Source: Chara braunii
Taxonomy: Eukaryota; Streptophyta; Charophyceae; Charales; Characeae
Length of the DNA: 43,548 bases
Direction: 5' to 3'
NCBI GenBank assembly: GCA_003427395.1
Contig: BFEA01000015.1
Location: forward strand, 5,939,027 to 5,982,574
Both the position numbers and the translations under genes were made by a program. Of the stretch, positions 20,944-33,125 are shown piece by piece. Position 1 is the first letter of the stretch. Every line of letters begins with the position of its first letter. The notes beneath the pieces were generated by a model, which worked only from the letters and a program-made list of their open reading frames with translations, made no database searches and was not told the DNA's origin.

Positions 20944-21698
20944 GCCGTGCCAAGTAAAAGTTACGTGGGCGCTAGGATGCCGCTGCACCAACGATAGTAA
21001 AAGTCGCCACGGGTGCTAAGCAAGGGGGGCACTAAGTAGAGCAACAAGCGGGGTTTCCTCGACCGAGAGGCGGTAGGCAGGCGTCGTGGTAGGCCATGAG
21101 AGGCTCGGCCCGCCGCCCTGCCGTGGTTGAGCCGGCGCGTGTAGTGCGCCGGCGCAGCCGTGCCTTCAAGATTGCCATGTACGGCCTTAGGGAGCCAAGG
21201 ACGCAGGCCGCAGGTGGGAGAAACAACCTGGGGTACTGTTTGCAGGCCCGGGCTGGCTGGCCATACTATCCATATGGAGGATTGCGCCTGCTGCACCCAG
21301 GCTTGGGCTCAGCCCTATTGGTTACGGTGCCAGACTCTCACCAGGCAGATCCCGGGATTGAGGCCAGCAGCAAGCGAGGAGGAGCATTATGGAGTGAACC
21401 GAGGGGTTGAGGGTCCTGCAGGACTATCCCCTTTGGTTTTGCTGAGGGAAGCCAGCCGCGGGCCCGTGAGGGTAGGACCAGGTATAAATGGTCCCCTCCC
21501 TCGTCCCTTTCTTTATGTTTTTTTTTTTTTTTTTTGAGTTGTATTTTTTTTTTTGAGTTGTATTTTTTTTTTTTTCTTCTATTTCTACCTTTTTTTTCTG
21601 GTTTGGGAGGAGGCCCAGTGCCGATGCCGGGACCTGCAGCGAGCCCACCGGCCTAGTTCCGCCACGAACTGCCGGCGGGGGGCTGTTGTCGGAGTATA

Positions 21699-21783
21699 GT
21701 CCTTCGGGACATCCGTCAAAATTGGAACGGTACCGAGGAGATTAGCATGGCCCCTGCGCAAGGAGGTTATGTATAAAGCCGGG
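21699..21783 (+). ncRNA. U6 snRNA-like segment (copy B)
   Basis: Same as 4327-4411, but the 5' stem-loop is intact (GTCC-TTCG-GGAC), closer to canonical U6. The central AGATTAGCATGGCCCC and GCGCAAGGA blocks are kept. The ACAGAGA box is again ACCGAGG, and the bases after GCGCAAGGA differ (GGTTATG versus GGACATG in copy A). No poly(T) terminator follows. Probably non-functional as a snRNA. Confidence 0.8.
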
Positions 21784-22130
21784 AGCAGCCCGACGTGTTG
21801 ATGTTGCTGTGGCAAGCGGTGGGCTGCCGGCTGCTGTACGGTCCCCCAGCCGAATTGGTCACTGGGCACTGCGCTGTAGAGGCGGGTGGAGCCGAACACG
21901 ACGATAGCTGCGAAGGTGCGAGACAGAGTAAGGTGCTGAAAGGAGAGACTGTACCTGGACACGCAACAGCGTCGGGTGCAGGTGAGGACGGCGACAGTAG
22001 GACAACGGGGAGGACTCGTAAGCGGGCAGGGCTGACTGGGTTGAGCTAGCAGGAAGGGCAGGGTGACACAGCGGGAGTGACCATGCTAGAGCAACAGCAG
22101 AAAAAAAAGAAGCAGGGAACGGGCTGTACC

Positions 22131-22415
22131 NNNNNNNNNNNNNNNNNNNNNNNNNNNNNNNNNNNNNNNNNNNNNNNNNNNNNNNNNNNNNNNNNNNNNN
22201 NNNNNNNNNNNNNNNNNNNNNNNNNNNNNNNNNNNNNNNNNNNNNNNNNNNNNNNNNNNNNNNNNNNNNNNNNNNNNNNNNNNNNNNNNNNNNNNNNNNN
22301 NNNNNNNNNNNNNNNNNNNNNNNNNNNNNNNNNNNNNNNNNNNNNNNNNNNNNNNNNNNNNNNNNNNNNNNNNNNNNNNNNNNNNNNNNNNNNNNNNNNN
22401 NNNNNNNNNNNNNNN
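22131..22415. other. Assembly gap (285 N)
   Basis: A continuous run of N. The corresponding part of copy A (about 4742-4885) is only some 145 bp and holds A homopolymers, so the gap size is probably an estimate. Confidence 0.99.
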
Positions 22416-25400
22416 AGGAGTGGAAGAGAGAAAGTTAGCTTAAGAAAGCGCAGCTCCGGGAGGCGGGAAAAAACTGAAATACAAAGACAACAAGAGGTGA
22501 ACCTGGACGCAGTTTCGGGCGAGGTACGTTCAAAAGAGAGAGGGGGAAAGGAGAGTTGGAAGGGATCTAACTTGCTCATTCCTGAACGAAATAGGGTGAG
22601 CCGGACATCGAACCTGGAGGTTCGGGGGCAGGCGACCATGAATCCGAGCTCACAATTGGACGGGAGTTAGGGAATGGTGAGCTAGGTAAGAAATAACGTG
22701 CGCGGAGGAGGCCGGGAGCTATGGGGGAGAAGAGGGTAGTCATCAGATCTCGGCCGTTCCTTGGCCGTTTGTGGCAATCTAAGATGGTAAGTGGGGGTTT
22801 TGAGGCCTTCTGAAGGCATTGGACGAATCAGAATTGTGATCTGAGCAGCGGTTTGGGCGGGTGGAGCGNCAGGGNCTGNGCGACTGTGTGAANCAGCTGA
22901 AGATGGTGAATGCATCCTCCCATGTTCAGGCGGGAGATCCATTNTCGTCNTNCGAGCAACGAAGCGGGCNGACCCTTATGCTGTNCGTTCCTACTCNTAG
23001 TTGAGAGCCGTTCTGCTCAGTTTCGCGCCGCCAGCGAGGTCTCCTCTGACGACCTTGTTGCTCGTTGCGCTATCATAACCGCCTCNGCCGAGGAAGGGCA
23101 GTGACTATGTTATAAGCATNGTTACAAACACTGGTCGAAGTAAAAGCNGTTTTCCTCCATNAGAACCTGCCCCCAACACTCNTCGGCATCNCAATNTTCN
23201 TATGGCATANGGAAGAGAGCCTTGAGGGGGACTTGAGGGGGTGAGGGGAACTCGGCNACGAAGGAAGCACCAAGGGAGAGGAAGAAAGGTCGGAAGCACA
23301 TATAAGGAAGGATGGGAGCTGACGGGGGAAAAAGAAGGAGAAGTTGGTGCATCTGTTGTCGTGGGGAGTCTTCGTANAAAGGGCCGGTNCCGATAGCGCC
23401 CGCGGGTGGGGAGCAACTGCCCATCGCCCTGCTGACTTCCGGTGGACCGATGCACCCGNCCACTTTTCTAGCGGATGGTTCACTCCGAATCCGCTCGTCC
23501 AGCAGATGGGAGTGACGCGAGGACCAGTGGAAGGGTTGGAAGCTTACTTGTTGACCTCGGGCAGTCGGATGCCGAGAGGAAGGCAGGGGAATACGTACCT
23601 GGACCTCTTCTGCAGGAAGGTCCACTCTCGTCCCTGCCGTTAGTAGGTGGCAGTTGCGGCCCAATCCTGATATTCCGGCATCTCGGTTGTCCCGGAATGG
23701 TCGAAGTTTCACCTTCGACAGACCACGCTGGGTCATGTGCACTAGAGAAGGGAGGTTGGGCTTCCCGGTGTTGCAGGGGTGCTTTTGCTAATTCGGTTGT
23801 TGTGCCCTTTGCTGCCGCAGAGACGGCCAAATGGAGGTCTGGTAAGTAGGGTGTTCAGAGAGTGGCTGCGCCTCACGGTACCACAGCTGCGGTTCCAGCT
23901 ACCGCGACCTTCTTGCTTGGCCCCTGCTGTCGGTGCTGATCCACGCTGCAGCAACTATCACCAGACAGAAGAGGAGGAGGGAAGATCTATCTGGTGGGCT
24001 GTGGGGTCATAATTTCTTTGACGTGCTGCTTATAATTGTTGAAGGGGTGGAAGTTATCGGACTATTGCTGCATGTGCGCCAGGGCCCTAGATTTCTCGTC
24101 CAGACACAGAAGCGGGGTGTCTTGGGTGTTGCAGTCCCAAACCCTATAGACTGGCATACCAGCGAAGGCGGCTGCTACGGGCTGCTCCTGACTTGCTGGA
24201 TGGTAGTTGGACCATCTGAGGTAAGCACTGTACACAATGCTGACTGTGTACTGCTGTGCTACTGGGCATCCTGCCTCAAGCGGCATACGGGCTATTCTGG
24301 TGCACAACATTGGAAGGGTTTTGGTGAACTCCTGACTGTCACGATGCCATCGATGTGACTGCTGAAACGTGGGCTACTACACTACATTTCCGTTGTGTAT
24401 TGTTGGGTCTCGAATAGGCTACGAAGCTGTATCAAAATTAAACCCGGACCTGTCTGCCAGTGACTGCCACATTCAACAACGTCACATANTTGGACAAGCT
24501 TGATGAAGAGAGAGAGTGTCTGCGACATGAATGTGGAATGTTTTTCGTCCTTCAAGTCTGATCCGATTAATTGAGTAGTGTGGGCTNGCTTCTGACAGCC
24601 TGTGTGTGTGGACCGTGGTGGGCTGTTTTTCTTTCTCCCCCCTCCCCTCGTGAGTGGAGTGGCGGTANTTACCTNAGGCAGCATGGTCCGTAATCACATC
24701 AGAAATTTNTTTTAATAGGTNTGTTCGCTGCGGTGTATCTGCCTATCTCTTNNTGGAAGATTCCCTCTCATATTGCATAACTGACAGGCCGGATAGACTG
24801 GGCACCTCCAAAAGCTATAACTAGAACTGAAGGAATAGGGGAGAGNGGAGGAGACTCCCAAAAATTTAGGTGGAAGTGTTGACGACGAGGGTGGGACTCT
24901 TGGAAATTCTTGGTGCCAATTGACTTGGGGAGAGACAGTAGTTAGATCTAATTTTTGTTACAGATTGTACTTTCGACGTTAAGTGCACCCGCTGTGTACC
25001 CTCGTCGCCAGGCTCAGGTGGCAGTGCCCCTCATGATTGTTATCTTGAATCCCAACCTTGCCTCATTGGGACTGTCACAAGGAGGATCACTATCTTTGAC
25101 CTGAGCTGGTGGGCCAGCTAAGTGGTGAGTACTAGGTAGCTGGCATGAGTGCTTGGTGTAGTGCTACTGCAGGCCGCGGGGTCTATTCGGTGGCAATACA
25201 TCTGTAATCGGGACTGATCAGTGAGTTGCTGCTGTCTAAGTATTGTAGATAAGTAATATATATATATTTTTTTCTTTCCTTTTTTTTTCTTTTTTTTCCT
25301 GATATCTTGATGTAGGCCGCAGTTCCAGCATTGGCCTGTTACTAAGGACAGTGCGGTGTTAGAGGCCAAGACAGAGGCAGGGGTTTTGAAGGGCACTGCT

Positions 25401-27034
25401 TAGACTTGAAGGGGTGTTTGTCTTAGCGGCAGCGACTGCCATCACCAAGGGCCACTGTTTTTTCTAAGAGCGGTACAGCAGGGCAGCGAGCTGTCAGACT
25501 GCTGCTGTAAGGCTACTGTACTACTGAGTTGCTGCTCCAGTACTTCGGTGTGTTCCAACTGTGTACCACTGTGGGTTACCAAGCCCCCGTTGAAGTGCAC
25601 TGTATACTATGGCCAGTTGGGGGAGTCAGGAAGCCGNTGTAGGTCACTGAGGTTCGGACTATTGCAAGTACAGCCCCCTCTCTCAATCTACGGGGGCAGT
25701 AGCGACCCATTTTCGATATCATCAATAGGGTCGTTCACCGTCCGCCTTGTCGCCAGGCCCGACAAGTCGTGGTGCCACCCTAGCGGGCGGTACACTATCA
25801 CGCTGATTATATGNGATCGCTGCGAGGAAACCAGTCTGTTGGAAATCGACGGCGACTATTGCATTGAGTAAAGCCAGGGTGTGCTCTGTTCAAACGTAGC
25901 ATTCTTGTGACTCAGAGCAGCAGTTCGGACGGAGGGGGACCACCGGGAGGTGGCGGTTCCCAGCAGCAGGCTGTGGGGAGTTTTTGGGTAGCTGCTGTAG
26001 CATCTTTGTTGGAAATATTACAGTAGCTACCACTACTGTTGAAAAGAGCTGCGGAGCCACCTTGTGTTAGGCCTGGTATGCTGCTGTAGTTTCGCTGAAG
26101 GGTTTCGCTGTGCGCGTGGTTGTCCACTAGCTCTACACGACTGTGTACTGAGGAACGGGGGCAGCCATAGCACCAGGACTGTGTCCTCCAGAGGCTGGGG
26201 GCTGTATAAGCGTTAAGAGTGCTATAGTGGATTAGTTACCAGCGTTGTTGCAGGTTATAGCTGTGTTGTGCACCATTCTGAACGCTGCCGCAGTGCAGGG
26301 CGTTGTTCGGCACTGCTGTCGTGCAGAGCACTACTCATTGTTGTGCGCCATTCCTGTTCGTTCTTACGGCGGGGTCGTTACGGCGACTAAGGAGGTTGGC
26401 AAGGGACTGTCATTCTACATTTTGGCCGCAAGTTGGACACCTTCACTGNGCTACTGGCCACCATTGCGGGGCCCTCAGGCGTATCGAGATGACGAGGCCC
26501 TCTCACTGTGAGTTGAGTGCACCTCTCTTGGATCTCGAGAGTCTGACTTTTCTTTCGCTATCCTTCTNAGTCTAAGTNTGGTCTTTGGTTACGAGAGGAA
26601 GGCGGCAGGNGGGATTGCAACCCGTAGGACCGCGCCAAGGCCTCTGTGGGAGGTTGCCCCACCGATTGCGGGAGCTCTGCCGGGACCNAGGCGGGGTTCT
26701 NGAGGCAGAGAACTTCAAGTATAACCTCGTTAACCCGTGTCATCCCTTCCCCTATTTGTTATCCCCTGGGTACCTGAATATGTATATGAAAGGCTATTAC
26801 CTTTTGTTTTGCTATGTATGTCAGGACATGCTTTGCCTAAAGGTGAAATGAACATGTACATATGAGAGATCAGATAACTCTTGAGCGAATTCAGACAGAA
26901 TGAACAGGGGGAAGGTGGGAGAAAGATGGTTGCATGTGTTTGACCGGGTCAACCCAAGGTTGAGCTCCTCTTAGCTGATGTGGGCTCAGTGCTGTGTTTT
27001 GTTTATGTTTGCTGGGCTGCTTGTATGGTTTTGA

Positions 27035-28253
27035 GGGCTGGGCCTATCCTAAGTTGGACGGACCAGCCGCTGTTTTTTTCTGGGGTTTCTGAATAGGAGG
27101 ATGGGCACCCTAAGTTGGGATGTCTCAGAATCCTGGTGTTTTTTTTCTATGGGTTGCTGAAAACAGGACTGGGAACACTGTTAAGTTGTGTGGACTCAGT
27201 TCTGCGTGTTTTTTTTTTCTGGGGGGGAGCACCGGCATGAGGCTGAGCGTACCCTTAAGTTAGGGCGGTTCAGTCATAAGCCACGAACATAATGGTCAAT
27301 CTCAAGTATACAATTTTGATATATACCATGCGAACCTATACCATCTGGCAGGCGGGACACCCTAAGTTGGGAAAGCCAGTCAGTAAGTCAGGTAGAACAA
27401 TAAGAGGAGAAAAGCAATGAAGAATATAATGAAGGTAACCTGGGCAGGCTGAGCGTACCCTTAAGTTAGGGCGGCTCGGTCCTATGCTCGTAATAAGACA
27501 AAGGATCAGCGAGTTAGTATGAACTTGTTTTATTTTTCCTTCTAAATACGAGGCAGGGTTGGATGTCTCCCTAAGTTGGGTAGGTCTGATCATCTGTCTA
27601 ATAAGAGAGAAACACAAAGTTTGTGCATGCATCAATGGTGTGGTTTTCATATGATTGTCGTTACGGAGGCTAAGCGTACCCTTAAGTTAGGGCGGCTTAG
27701 TCATATGTCGTTGTGCTTTGTTCACGCAGATTCTGTCTTATGTAACTATATTGTTTAGGCCAGCCAGGCGTACCCTTAAGTTAGGGCGGCCTGGTGATAG
27801 GCTCTTGTCGTTGATGTGATGTTGGTTGGACGTACCCTTAAGTTAGGGCGGTCTGACCATTCGTCGTTCGTGCTTGTTCTAGGCAGGTTAGGCACACCCC
27901 TAAGTTGGGCCGGTCTGACCATTCGTCGTTCGTGCTTGTTCTAGGCAGGTTAGGCACACCCCTAAGTTGGGGCAGTCTAATCCTATGCCCTATGTAACTT
28001 GTGTAAGGCTGGCTAGACATACCCTTTAGTTAGGGCAGTCTAGTCTTATGCTTCATGTCGTCAGTATAAGCTGAAGCCAGGCATACCCTTAAGTTAGGGC
28101 GATCTGGTCATATGCTTTATGACTAAAGTTTATCTGGAGTTGGGCATACCCTTGAGTTAGGGCAGTCCAGTTGTGCGTACCTTGTTTATTTAGGCAGGTT
28201 GGACATACCCTTAAGTTAGGGCCTTGTCTGATCCTATGCCATAAGTGAGGGGG
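27035..28253 (+). repeat. Array of 16 covarying hairpins, loop TAAGTT (copy B)
   Basis: Exact counterpart of the array at 9487-10705 at offset 17548, with no differences noticed. It adds no independent covariation evidence, because the two cores are essentially the same sequence. Confidence 0.85.
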
Positions 28254-28597
28254 TTATTGAAAGGGAACAACTGAGTGATCTAANGAACTACCTGGGNAAA
28301 TGTATGTGGNATTGTGAGAGATGCATGCTCATGTATGATTGTAGGGTCTCACTTGGGGTGTCTTTTCGATAGGTTAGTTGCTTTAGATGCTCGCCAAGTG
28401 CTGGAGCCATAGGTAGGTTAGATGGATGTCGGGAGGGAAACTTGGGATGAGGATAGGACTGGCCCTGCAAGGGGTTAGGCCCAANNCTAGCCCATGGTCT
28501 CTTCCAGAGGTTGTGTAAGCCGTCATTGATCNTGATTCATCAAGCAGGCGTCAGTAGTTAGTCCCAAGTGTAGTTGCTTTGTCTTTCTGTTTTTTCA

Positions 28598-28763
28598 GCT
28601 TTGTATAAATCTTGGTAGCCTCCTGTTCCTACTGGAAGCGCTGCCGAAATTTTTANAAATCTGAAAGGGTTAGTCATTTTTGGGTCTTAGAAATTATGAA
28701 AAGGCACTTTTCCTANGGGAAGCGCTGCCTAAATTTCGTGAAATTTAGGGAGTTAGAATATTT
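28598..28763 (+). repeat. Two GGAAGCGCTGCC units (copy B)
   Basis: Counterpart of 11050-11215. The motif cores are at 28634-28645 and 28718-28729. Confidence 0.7.
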
Positions 28764-29915
28764 TTCAGTTAGAAGTTACTTAGCAGATCCTAACTGATTA
28801 GAGGAGGTGTTCAACTAATTGGTANTAGTAGAGGAGCTAGAGTACGACTAAGGGGAATAATCTCCCCTTGACACAGACGTAAGTACTACTCTTCGTTGGC
28901 CTGTACTATGATGCAGGTTGCTGTGCTATCACTTGAGAGCCTGATTTGATCAGGTCATTCCTTCAGAGAGATTATTTCTCTGTTACCACTGATAACAGGT
29001 CGGTTGCCGAATCGTCGGTCTACGACTCAACCCCAATTCACCCTCAATACTCAGCCTAAAGAGGCTTTAGCCATGGTGATTTTATCTGTTTTGTTAAGGT
29101 TTCACCCAGACTTTTATTGAATGGCCATTTAACAGAAGTACTGAGTACTTACTTATGGTTGGTTGGCTGGAGGTTGGGGCTTGCATGACTAAAGCACAGG
29201 GTATGAGTGGGGAGGTTGGTTGGAGTTGACCCCGTGTTGCGTGGGGATCTTTGCTTGATTCTGTGATGTGATTGCAGGTATGTATGGAAGAGTATCATCT
29301 GAGTTATGTTGAGTGATCGTGTCTTGGATTGAGATGGGCAAACCACATAACTGTCGTGAGAGTGAACTACCCCACAACTTGGTGTTTGAGTAAGAGGGTT
29401 TTATTCCCGTTTTGCTGAAGTGGTAACCTATGTAAGTGTACGTTCGGGTAACCTCTACAGGGCTAGTCCCGACAAGGCCTCGTCTAATGAGATTAGGGGT
29501 ACATATGTTATCCTTGTTTGAATTTATTTTGGTGGGACGATAAAGATCCGGGCGGAAGGGTTAGCGTGTCACTGGTGATGCGCCAAACAACTCACCACCG
29601 CTCTAAATTCCTTCCTGACCTAGGGGCCGTCTTACCCCGCACCCTTTGGGGCAACCCTCGAAGTTATCAAGGGCCGCAAGGCTACGAGTACACCAGAGTA
29701 CCCCATCAGCGCGAATGCTTGCAAATAACCAAATGGCTGGTTGTCATGAGGAGGCCATGCGCTCGCTCGACTCTTATACGGAAACCCAGCGCGCGACGCC
29801 TATCTGGTTCTGTTGCGTAAAAGTATGGGTTGGATACTGAAGGGACTAGGAGTTGTGGTGTTGTGGCGTTGTTTGTGGCGGCCGTTCTGTGTGTGTTTCT
29901 ATATGTTATGAGTGG

Positions 29916-29998
29916 GTAAGTATGAGTATCGTGGTGTAGCGCGTGGTGAGAGTAGTGCGTCCTGGTCGACCGGCGTCGAATCGTGTCTTTGATTTCAG
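29916..29998 (+). other. Intron-like GT-AG segment near the end of copy B
   Basis: Same sequence as 12368-12450: donor GTAAGTATG and acceptor TTTGATTTCAG. In a 3' LTR it would be read only by transcripts that run out of the element. Confidence 0.3.
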
Positions 29999-30351
29999 GC
30001 CCTCAGTATGACGACTCGCGCACGGGTTCGATTTCGGGCGTTCGACCGCGCGTACCCCCTATGCTACAGCGAGCGAGAAACGCCCTCGGCTGGGCCACCT
30101 CTGCAATTGCATATGAAAAGCTTTCGTATGTGGTTAAGTAGCTCGGCAGGGATACACCCTCCTAAGGGATGGTGACAGCTCCCGCAGGTGGAGGTAGCGG
30201 TGCCTCGCATGACTCTGTCCTGTCGTAGGGGCTCGCGAGAGGTACGGCTGGCGCACTCGGCCTGAGCGGCAAACGCTCTCCGCGACAAGTCCTGCATAAT
30301 CCTGTGTGACGCGGCCGGGAGGGTCCCCGTGCAGGACCGATGCGCTCGACA

Positions 30352-31180
30352 GCGGGATCAGGGAAAGCCAAGTAGTAGGTAGGGGTTCTAATGGTGGGCG
30401 AACCTAGTTATGAAGTCAGTTCTAGAATAAAGTTAGTAAAAAAAGAGGATAGCAAAGAAACGGGCGCGAGGGAACGATGAAGTTGGAAGCACGAGCATGA
30501 ATGAGGGAGTAGAGTATCGGCGGAAGTAGAGAGAGGAGAGTAGGGAGATAACACGTACCTGGTCGACAAGAAGCCATTGCGGGGTGAACCGAAAGCCAAG
30601 CTACGAGGACAAGCTGCGTGGAATACTATTAAAGGCAAGTCGGGGAAAAAACAACATCTGGCTGCATATTTTCTACAATATAGCGGAAGATTCATTCTGA
30701 ATTGTCTCATCCCTTTGAAGCGCAGCAGCAAGGAAAACTGGTCACAGGATTGTAGACTTACCTTTTGGCCGTGCGCTGCTCATTCCGTTGGATCGAGGAG
30801 TGAGCCGTAGGGCCCTGACACTTACTTGCTGACGGATGTGCTGCTCACCCTGTAGAACGGAGGAGCTGCAGGCGAACTGTGAGCTTGAAGACTTACTTGT
30901 TGGTTGGTATACAACTTATTGTACTGATTAGCACAGCTACAGACAAGGTGTGAGATGCGGGCTTGTTTTGCCAGTCGGTACGCTGTTCGCTGCCGGGCGG
31001 AGGAAATGAAAATGGGCAGCGAGACAACAATCCTACCTACGAGGCGTGAGCAACTTGCCTCATTGGAGTGGTGAGGTAAGGAGCGGGCTATAGAGAGAGG
31101 TGGATGAACTTGTGATTCACAACCCATGTCTTAAGCAGGGGTCGAGACATTTCAAACCGTCAGTATTGCAGGGGTTGTTG
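30352..31180 (+). other. Flank after the element; no gene seen
   Basis: Starts GCGGGATCAGG. Short similarities to the 5' flank are colinear: GGTTCTA with GGGCGA near 30386 versus 2716, and AGCGGAAGATTC near 30681 versus 3025. The two flanks may thus derive from related older repeats. TTACCTTTTGG, CTTACTTGCTG and CTTACTTGTTG recur about every 70 bp and would read as splice donors on the - strand. Confidence 0.45.
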
Positions 31181-31844
31181 GGAATTAGAGGTCGTTTGGG
31201 AGTTAACGACAGACAGTTGGACCCCTGTTTGACCAAGTAGTTGTGCATTTTGGTCGCCAATGCGATTTGGAGGACAGTCTGGGTGAGGGTACTCTGCGTT
31301 TTGATTATGGTTCGACCATCCTTGCTGCGTTTTGACCACCATGGTGGGACCCTCATTGCAAGGCCCTCTCCTGCGAGTTGAACTGCCCCTCTCTTATATC
31401 TCGAGTGTCTGAAACCCCTACTTTTGCCCTTCTCACTCTAAGTCGAGTTTGTTGATTCTGAGAGGAAGGCGGCAGGTGGGATTGCAACCCGTAGGACCGC
31501 AGCAAGACTCTGTGGGGAGTCTGCCCACTGATTGCGGGAGCTCTGCCGGAACTCAGGAGGAGTTCTGGAGGCAGGGAACTGAGAGGTAACCTTTCATGTC
31601 CTTCTATAAACCCAGTTATAACCCTTATCTGTATTCCTTGTTATGTTTTGACTGCGTATACTGTGTGCATCCCTACTTTGATGTTTCAGCTCGACTTTCG
31701 GGACACGAACCAGACTAAGTAAAGGAATGTATGTGCAATGTCAGTTCCAGTTTCATTGTTTGACTGAAGCAGATTGTGGGATTGTATCTGGGGGGAAGGA
31801 TGGGAGGAAGGTTGTATTGGATGCGTTTGACTGGGTCAACCCAA

Positions 31845-32525
31845 GGCTGGGAGATTCTCCATAAGATTGGAGGGCCCAATGCTATGTTTATTTTCGATTA
31901 CCTGAAGCTCCAGACATGTTTCCATAAGTTTGGGTAGTTTGGTTGCTTTGACTTGCAAGGGCTGTTTGTGTTTGACTTTCAGGGACCAAGCATTTTTCCA
32001 TAAGATTGGATGGCTTTGTCGCCTTGTTTCGTTGGGATTTCTGATGTTTATTAGTTTCTCTCTTGATTATTTTGAAGGGAATTCAGGCGAAGGGCTAGAC
32101 ATGTTCTTATAAGATTGGGAGGTCTGATCTGGAGCTGTGCACATGCTTGAACCAAAAGGTTAAATCTGTTTATATTCTATACTACTTACTTATGAACATG
32201 CTAGTCATACATTTTTCTATAAGATTGGATGGTCTGACTATAGCTTATTACCAACTGAAAAGAGTATGAATACAAAATAAAAATGGTGGTAAGAAGGGAC
32301 AGGCTGAACCTTGATCTAAGATGACCGGTTCCGTTATATGTTATCTTAAAAGACAAAGTGCAGATAGTTACATATAACTTGGATACGTAAATGGTTCAGT
32401 GCGACTAGACTGAATGACCTAGTCATGTGCACAAAGAAGAGAAAAGTTGTAGTACCCTGTGTTTGTGTATATTCTATGACTAAGCTAGATAGGTTCCCAT
32501 AAGATTGGGTGGTCTAGCTTTATGC
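31845..32525 (+). repeat. Array of six hairpins, loop TAAGAT (diverged family)
   Basis: Loops start at 31862, 31925 (TAAGTT), 32001, 32110, 32220 and 32500. The best unit is 32482-32520: outer stem AAGCTAGA/TCTAGCTT, inner stem CCCA/TGGG, loop TAAGAT. Other outer arms also pair, for example TAGTC with GACTA near 32203-32240, and GAC-AAGC with GCTT-GTC near 31984-32020. Compared with the long-repeat array, the inner stem changed from CCCT/AGGG to CCCA/TGGG on both sides, while the loop changed one base. Confidence 0.75.
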
Positions 32526-32819
32526 CTTATGTAGGCTAGTATAAAGGGGATAAATCATTGAAAGATCATGAACTACTGTTTGATAAGGTTGACTTTAGGA
32601 TGGTGGGAGTACTTACCTTTGTGGTTTGACCTGCATGTGGCTGAGTGAAATTACTACTTAGTTTGAGTTTCAGTTTGATAGGTAATTGTTTTAGTTGCTC
32701 CCCACGTGCTAGAGCTATAGGAGTTAATTTTAATTCGTACATTTTGTGAGCTAAGTTTTTTTTACTTTAGATCAATTCTCGCATTTTCTGGGATCATTTG
32801 TTATATTTGGCTTTGTATA

Positions 32820-33125
32820 AATTTTGGTAAGCTACTTTCTCTACGGGAAGCATTGCCGAAATTTCTGCAAATCCAAGAAGTTAGTCGAAATTTGACTTTT
32901 CAAAGTTCAACTTGTCTGATTTTTATTTATGGCTTAATAAAAATATGGGAAGTCTCATTTTCTAAAAGGAGTGCTGCCCAAATTTTTACCAATTCAGGGA
33001 GTTAGATAAAATGACTTCGGAAAGTTGAAGACTATTTCTGTTTTCATATTCAGGCTGATATAAATTCTGAAAAGACACTTTTCTTACGGGAAGCGCTGTC
33101 GAAATTTTTGTAGTGTAAAGGAGAT
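32820..33125 (+). repeat. Three GGAAGCGCTGCC-type units, ~121 bp period
   Basis: Cores at 32846 (GGAAGCATTGCC), 32968 (GGAGTGCTGCCC) and 33089 (GGAAGCGCTGTC). Each follows a C/T-rich TTTTCTTACG-like stretch and precedes AAATTT. Homologous to the two-unit version in the long repeats, with a different copy number. Confidence 0.7.

Larger units (their letters stand above)
20626..30351 (+). repeat. Giant direct repeat, copy B (putative 3' LTR, ~9.7 kb)
   Basis: Begins TGTCGGCCCG and ends GCTCGACA. It repeats copy A feature for feature: TATA box, T tracts, U6-like segment, N-rich core, hairpin array, GGAAGCGCTGCC pair, intron-like segment. The first 2 kb differs by roughly 2-4% by eye, with small indels, for example 11 extra bases near 20821 and 10 near 22749. 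The core is nearly identical. The last 47 bp has about five differences. The 285-base gap at 22131-22415 is inside this copy, so its true length is uncertain. Confidence 0.7.
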
